Below, in pieces: positions 6,151 to 9,233 of a stretch of 9,233 bases of DNA (position 1 is its first letter; every line of letters starts with the position of its first letter). The position numbers and the translations under genes were made by a program. The notes beneath the pieces are model-generated. The model did no database searches. It worked only from the letters and a program-made list of their open reading frames with translations, and was not told the origin of the DNA. Source of the stretch: DASYYE01 sp035946955 (GTDB lineage Bacteria; Actinomycetota; Actinomycetes; Streptosporangiales; Streptosporangiaceae); the NCBI GenBank assembly GCA_035946955.1, contig DASYYE010000605.1, positions 1 to 9,233 on the forward strand. Direction: 5' to 3'.

Positions 6151-7161
6151 GTGACTGTGGATGCTGATCTGCCCGAACGGTTGCTGCACGTGCTGCGCAT
6201 GATGACCGGCATCCCAGAACTTGCCTACGCCCAGGAGCCGCAGGTCCTGAGCGGTGGCTTCTGGGCGGAACTGCTGGCCTTCTCACTGACCGGCCCGCCG
6301 GCTGGCTGGCCCCGCGAGTTGGTCGCGCGGCTGATGCCGGATCCCGGGCTGGCGCGCAAAGAGACCATTGTGCAGACCGCAGTGGCAGCCGCTGGCTACC
6401 CGACCCCAGCGGTCCGGGCCTCAGGCGGACCGGACTGCGGGCTCGGGCGGGCCTTCATGGTCATGGACCATGCCGCTGGCGCACCGCTGCTGTCCGGTCT
6501 GAGCGGCACCGGCGCCATCGCCGGTGCCCTGCGCGTGCTTGGCCAGCTCCCGCAGGTACTCGCATCCTCAATGGCCAGGCTGCATGTACTGGATCCGCAC
6601 GACATCCGCGAGCAACTCAGCCAGGCCAGCGATGTGCCGACCACCGCCGGCGACCTACTGGACGAGTTGCAGGACACGGCCGCCAGGTACGGCCGCACCG
6701 ACCTCGCGGATGCGGCCACGTGGCTGACCGGCCACCCGGCACCGTCGGCGGCCGAGGTCGTCTGCCACGGCGACCTGCACCCCTTCAACCTCCTCGCTGA
6801 CGGCGACCAGGTCACCGTCGTGGACTGGAGCGCTGCTCTGCTTGCGCCACGGGCCCACGATGTCGCGGTCACCACTTTGCTGCTCGCCGAGCCACCTCTG
6901 CTCGTCGCCAGCCCACTGCGGCCCGTGGTGCGGGCAGTCGGGCGGCGCCTGGCAAGCCAGTTTTTCCGCCAATACCAAGAGAGCACCAACACCACCATCG
7001 GCATGAAAGAGCTGCACTGGCATCAGGCGCTGGTATGTCTGCGCGCGCTCGTCGAGGTAGCGGGCTGGGTGCACGACGGGACCGCCGACGAACGCAGAGG
7101 TCACCCGTGGCTAGTCACCGGGTCGGCACTCGCCGCGCGCCTCAACTCCGTCACCAGGTAG
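6151..7161 (+). CDS. Aminoglycoside/choline-kinase-fold phosphotransferase
   Basis: A 336-residue APH-family protein that transfers phosphate from ATP to a hydroxyl of a small molecule. The catalytic Brenner motif is CHGDLHPFN (205-213) with catalytic D208 and metal ligand N213, and the DFG-equivalent is VVDWSAA (223-229) with D225. The N-lobe includes LVARLMPD (about 57-64), where the usual nucleotide-lysine strand seems to carry R60; this needs structural comparison. The C-terminal half is helical. The start is GTG at 6151 and no ribosome site precedes it, consistent with a leaderless mRNA. Placement beside a divergent MerR regulator and next to a putative biosynthetic operon suggests either self-resistance by phosphorylating the product or a tailoring/biosynthetic phosphorylation. 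Annotated homologues rarely have proven substrates, so an antibiotic specificity should not be assumed. Confidence 0.88.
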   Translation: MTVDADLPERLLHVLRMMTGIPELAYAQEPQVLSGGFWAELLAFSLTGPPAGWPRELVARLMPDPGLARKETIVQTAVAAAGYPTPAVRASGGPDCGLGRAFMVMDHAAGAPLLSGLSGTGAIAGALRVLGQLPQVLASSMARLHVLDPHDIREQLSQASDVPTTAGDLLDELQDTAARYGRTDLADAATWLTGHPAPSAAEVVCHGDLHPFNLLADGDQVTVVDWSAALLAPRAHDVAVTTLLLAEPPLLVASPLRPVVRAVGRRLASQFFRQYQESTNTTIGMKELHWHQALVCLRALVEVAGWVHDGTADERRGHPWLVTGSALAARLNSVTR

Positions 7162-7192
7162 GCGTGGCACATCAGCCGGACGAAGACCTGGA

Positions 7193-8278
7193 TCACTCAG
7201 TCTCTGCAGCCGTGAACTCGTCGCAGGATGTCGCGTCTTCGGCAGCGCGGTCGCCGCTGCCGTCGCCTCCGTCCGCATGGCCGGATCTGGCTGGGCGGAT
7301 CCAGCCATGCTCCGTGGCGCGCACTCCTGCCTGGAAACGACTGCGCGCACCGAGCCGTTGCATCAGGTCGGCGATCATCCTCCGCACCGTCCGCACGGAT
7401 ATTCCGAGGTTGCGGGCGGCCGCTGTGTCGGAACCACCCTGCGCCAGGCAGGAAAGGAGTTCCCGCTCCTGGTCGCTGAGCCCGGCTTCACGCCGCTTGC
7501 CGACTTCCCCGATGGGAACGGCCTCAGCCCAGATGTGGTCGAACAGGCCACACATAGCGGCCACGATGCCAGCCCCCCGCACCAGGATGGCGCCGCGGGA
7601 GGTATCGTCCGGGTCGGTGGGGAGCAGGGCCAGGTTCCGGTCAACGATTGTCATCCTGGCGGGCAGCGCCGCGATTGTCTTGACCTGGCCACCGAGTTCG
7701 GTGAGCCACCGTGCATATGCCATGGTGACCGGGTCGTTGCGAACGCTTTCCAGGTAGACCGTCCGCACATCGACCCCGCGCTTGAGCATTTCCTCATCGA
7801 GCGGCTTGCTCGCCGCCATGCTTGCCTCTGACTGGGCGCCTCGCGGCATGAGGGAGAGCAACTCAAAACGTGCGTCACGGGCTAGCTGAGCGAGCCGGTC
7901 CCGGATTGTGTCGATGTCGTCAAGCCGCTCAAGCACCTCCTGCGATGCGGCCGGGCGCCGCACAGCGTATTCCGTGACCAGTACCGCTAGGGCCGCGCGA
8001 CGCTCAGCGATCTGGTCCTGCAGGCGTACGAGCTCGGCTTCCTGCCGGACGAGCAGCGCATCCAGGGCAAGGTCCGGGCTCACTGGGCGCTGCATCCCGG
8101 GTTCTTCCCAGGATGGCCTAAGTAATGTGAGGCGGGCCAGCTCGTCCAGGGCAGCCCTAACCTCGCACTCATCCGACCCGAGCTGCTTGGCAAGGTCTGC
8201 CACATCACCGTTGGGATCTGCCAAGAGAGCTAGGTAAACGGCCTCGGCGGTTGCATCCAGCCCAAACGCTTCGAGCAT
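7193..8278 (-). CDS. TrmB/LuxR-hybrid transcriptional regulator
   Basis: About 361 residues. The N-terminus (about 1-60) is a TrmB-like winged helix (LEAFGLDATAEAVYLALLADP... DLAKQLG), followed by a helical linker rich in Q, R and E that may form a coiled coil (about 75-110). A middle sensor-like region of phospholipase-D-like type as found in this family spans about 120-250. A C-terminal LuxR helix-turn-helix (about 266-325) reads LSDQERELLSCLAQGGSDTAAARNLG then ISVRTVRRMIADLMQRLGA. An unstructured acidic tail follows. Such proteins are abundant in Streptomyces, often as pathway-specific regulators. The start could equally be the GTG at 8284; I favour the ATG at 8278, where the G-run (minus strand, 8294-8289) is 10 bases away. 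Leu-54 (numbered from the GTG) is encoded by TTA at 8123-8125, the only in-frame TTA I found in the window. It is convergent with the phosphotransferase gene, 31 bases apart, with no clear terminator between. Confidence 0.88.
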   Translation of the reverse strand: MLEAFGLDATAEAVYLALLADPNGDVADLAKQLGSDECEVRAALDELARLTLLRPSWEEPGMQRPVSPDLALDALLVRQEAELVRLQDQIAERRAALAVLVTEYAVRRPAASQEVLERLDDIDTIRDRLAQLARDARFELLSLMPRGAQSEASMAASKPLDEEMLKRGVDVRTVYLESVRNDPVTMAYARWLTELGGQVKTIAALPARMTIVDRNLALLPTDPDDTSRGAILVRGAGIVAAMCGLFDHIWAEAVPIGEVGKRREAGLSDQERELLSCLAQGGSDTAAARNLGISVRTVRRMIADLMQRLGARSRFQAGVRATEHGWIRPARSGHADGGDGSGDRAAEDATSCDEFTAAETE

Positions 8279-8330
8279 AGCCACGACACCCCCCGTCTGT
8301 GGTTCAATGCCAAAGCGAAGGCCGCCAAGG

Positions 8331-8360
8331 AGTATAAAACCTCCCTATCAATGGCCGCAA
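8331..8360 (-). promoter_or_regulatory. Probable promoter of the TrmB/LuxR-hybrid gene
   Basis: On the minus strand, TTGCGG (8360-8355) is followed after 18 bases by TATACT (8336-8331), a strong -10. The predicted start of transcription near 8324 leaves a leader of about 40 bases. The sequence here is notably AT-richer than the surroundings. On the plus strand the same patch reads TATAAA (8333-8338), a good -10 without an evident -35, so the patch may fire in both directions. Confidence 0.55.
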
Positions 8361-8629
8361 GCCATACTGACGTGCACAAATGCGCGGACTGTGGCGAACT
8401 AACCGCCATCGATTACCCCGTCGCGGGGTTGACCAACTTCGGTGGGGGCATGATCGAAACCCGGCTTGGGCCTTCAGGGTGTAATGTCACCCTCGGTCAC
8501 CGTCAGTCCCAGGTCGGCCGGGGCATGGAGCGCCACCCACTCCGAACCCCCGCCGGGTCGCCCAGCAGGTGGGCCCGGCTCTGGCCGGAAATGAGAAGTC
8601 CCTGCTGGAGAGAAGTGGCCGCGCAGTAA
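8351..8629 (+). CDS. Doubtful small ORF with four cysteines
   Basis: A possible 92-residue product beginning at ATG 8351. It carries a CADC pair (C11, C14), further cysteines at 44 and 85, and a glycine-rich stretch (TNFGGGM). I recognise no family. There is no Shine-Dalgarno sequence, but a TATAAA element at 8333-8338 would give a nearly leaderless message. Third-position G/C is weaker than in the certain genes, and the C-terminal part (arginine/tryptophan-rich, from about residue 55) looks like translated non-coding DNA. It could be a zinc-ribbon-like peptide, a peptide precursor, a decayed gene, or chance. A weak hairpin followed by five T (8648-8665) lies shortly after the stop. Apart from this ORF, the roughly 400 bases between the two certain genes hold only the regulator promoter and a palindrome. 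Confidence 0.2.
   Translation: MAASHTDVHKCADCGELTAIDYPVAGLTNFGGGMIETRLGPSGCNVTLGHRQSQVGRGMERHPLRTPAGSPSRWARLWPEMRSPCWREVAAQ
8476..8493. promoter_or_regulatory. Perfect palindrome AGGGTG-N6-CACCCT
   Basis: A 6-base perfect inverted repeat with a 6-base AT-rich spacer (TAATGT). The symmetry and spacing resemble a dimeric regulator's operator. No promoter is placed on it with confidence, and its owner is unknown. Confidence 0.35.
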
Positions 8630-8647
8630 GCTGCCACCACATAACCT

Positions 8648-8665
8648 GCCGTTCCCCGGCTTTTT
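8648..8665 (+). terminator. Weak intrinsic-terminator-like hairpin
   Basis: GCCG (8648-8651) pairs with CGGC (8657-8660) across a 5-base loop and is followed directly by TTTTT (8661-8665). The stem is only 4 bp, so termination would be weak. It lies between the doubtful ORF and the following small gene. Confidence 0.3.
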
Positions 8666-8681
8666 GAGGCACCGTCGAGGC

Positions 8682-9011
8682 GTGTACCTGGTTACAGTCC
8701 TCCTCCGAGGTTCCGGCCTCTCGGAACGCTCTGCGGAGCTTGTCGGTCTATTCGCGAGTTCCGCATGGCCCGAGGACAAACTCGAGCATGTCTACTGCAT
8801 GCCAGTAAGCTCCGGGGCTGCGGCAGCGGTGTTCGTGCTGGCGGCTTCGCAATCCAGGGCCGAGGCGACCGTTTCCAGGCTATGCCTCCAGATCATCGAT
8901 AGTGAGTTTCCCGGTGCGGTTCTCGAGTACTGCAAAACCGCACTCACCCTCCCGCTGAGCGGGGCACCGCTGCAGTCGGGCCGAGGGCCGGACTCCCTGC
9001 CCCTCACATAA
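8682..9011 (+). CDS. Small conserved-looking hypothetical protein
   Basis: A 109-residue soluble protein from GTG 8682, beginning MYLVTVLLRG. It contains EDKLEHVYCMPV (about 31-42), a hydrophobic strand AAAAVFVLAAS (about 46-56), and the helix SRAEATVSRLCLQII (about 58-72). The pattern resembles small actinobacterial hypothetical proteins starting MYxVTVxLR with a central 'LEHV' and a helical 'AExTAxRLC' stretch. I know this type only as uncharacterised. No transmembrane segment or signal peptide is evident. An in-frame TTG at 8664 is an alternative start, but it falls inside the poly-T of the upstream hairpin, and the family-like N-terminus begins at the GTG. GAGG at 8666-8669 is 12 bases away, a poor site. 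Function unknown. Confidence 0.6.
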   Translation: MYLVTVLLRGSGLSERSAELVGLFASSAWPEDKLEHVYCMPVSSGAAAAVFVLAASQSRAEATVSRLCLQIIDSEFPGAVLEYCKTALTLPLSGAPLQSGRGPDSLPLT

Positions 9012-9042
9012 GTCCCCTGCCGCTTGTCACCCAGCCGCCATC

Positions 9043-9058
9043 GGGCCGATACCGGCCC
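9043..9058. terminator. Possible hairpin after the small gene
   Basis: GGGCCG (9043-9048) and CGGCCC (9053-9058) form a 6-bp stem with a 4-base loop, 31 bases after the stop at 9011. There is no T-run, so this is at best a GC-rich actinobacterial-type terminator. I see nothing else in the 160 bases up to 9171. Confidence 0.3.
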
Positions 9059-9171
9059 CGGCAGGTGCGCGCCCTGATCACCCGCCTGCTAACCCGAAGT
9101 TACGGCCGGTTGGGTAGGGTTTTGCTGCGTTGACCTGGCCTTTTGCGCTTGTGGCCTGGTGGGTGTTCTGA

Positions 9172-9233
9172 CTACTTCAAGGTGAGCGGGATCGGGGCGC
9201 CGATCAGGTCGAAGGCTTCGCGCTGGGCGCTGG
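9172..9233 (-). CDS. 3' end of a gene cut by the window edge
   Basis: Reading leftwards from the window end, one frame gives 19 codons ending ...REAFDLIGAPIPLTLK and then TAG (9174-9172). The codons are G/C-rich at third positions, as in the certain genes. The fragment is too short to assign; a transposase C-terminus is conceivable but not shown. Confidence 0.35.
   Translation of the reverse strand, partial: SAQREAFDLIGAPIPLTLK

Larger units (their letters stand above)
6110..6158. promoter_or_regulatory. Cluster of ACNGT pentamers, probable MerR operators
   Basis: Six ACNGT pentamers start at 6110, 6118, 6133, 6139, 6148 and 6154. They form perfect inverted repeats: ACTGT-TAG-ACAGT (6110-6122), ACCGT-T-ACGGT (6133-6143), and ACGGTA-AA-TACCGT (6139-6152). 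They cover both start codons and both predicted -10 elements. This placement suits repression of both genes by the adjacent MerR protein; the binding itself is inferred. Confidence 0.55.

Noticed and set aside
7035..7831. Plus-strand ORFs of 184-240 residues
   Set aside because: They lie antisense to the LuxR-type C-terminus and the sensor region and are serine/arginine-rich shadow translations.
8474..8779. Minus-strand ORF of 101 residues
   Set aside because: It overlaps the start of the small hypothetical gene on the other strand and shows no motif, ribosome site or promoter.
9120..9170. Terminator or IS end near the right edge (GGCC...GGCC)
   Set aside because: The complementary part is only 4 bases and no terminal repeat or target duplication can be seen within the window.

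Overview
The window comes from a high-GC actinobacterium, most likely Streptomyces or a close relative. The signs are strong G/C bias at third codon positions, frequent GTG and TTG starts, ATGA start/stop overlaps, one rare TTA leucine codon confined to a regulator, and family types common in Streptomyces (MerR, TrmB/LuxR-hybrid regulator, ATP-grasp ligases). The genus is an inference.

Positions 1-5267 hold six same-strand genes that read as one operon whose beginning lies left of the window. In order they encode: a 5'-truncated HPr kinase-like P-loop protein; a small deoxynucleoside-monophosphate-kinase-like P-loop kinase; a dCTP-deaminase/dUTPase-fold protein with altered catalytic positions; two consecutive ATP-grasp ligases, both 417 residues; and a CpdA-like metallophosphoesterase. 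The first three are joined by ATGA overlaps at 828 and 1382, and the rest follow with gaps of about 12-36 bases. Kinases, a nucleotide-fold enzyme, two carboxylate-amine ligase-type enzymes and a phosphatase together suggest a small-molecule pathway in which a phosphorylated, possibly nucleotide-like scaffold is coupled to amino acids and then dephosphorylated. I do not recognise it as a named cluster, and the product is unknown.

Positions 5305-7161 hold a divergent pair: a MerR-family regulator (minus strand) and an aminoglycoside/choline-kinase-fold phosphotransferase (plus strand). Their start codons are only 39 bases apart. Both mRNAs look leaderless, their promoters interlock, and six ACNGT pentamers cover the region from one start codon to just past the other. 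The phosphotransferase could be a self-resistance or tailoring enzyme under MerR control.

Positions 7193-9233 hold a TrmB/LuxR-hybrid regulator (minus strand) with an in-frame TTA codon, which implies dependence on the bldA tRNA if this is Streptomyces. Its promoter region is AT-richer and well formed. Next come a doubtful cysteine-containing small ORF that surrounds a palindrome, a small hypothetical protein (8682-9011), and the 3' end of a minus-strand gene cut by the window edge. No tRNA, rRNA, CRISPR array or complete mobile element is visible.
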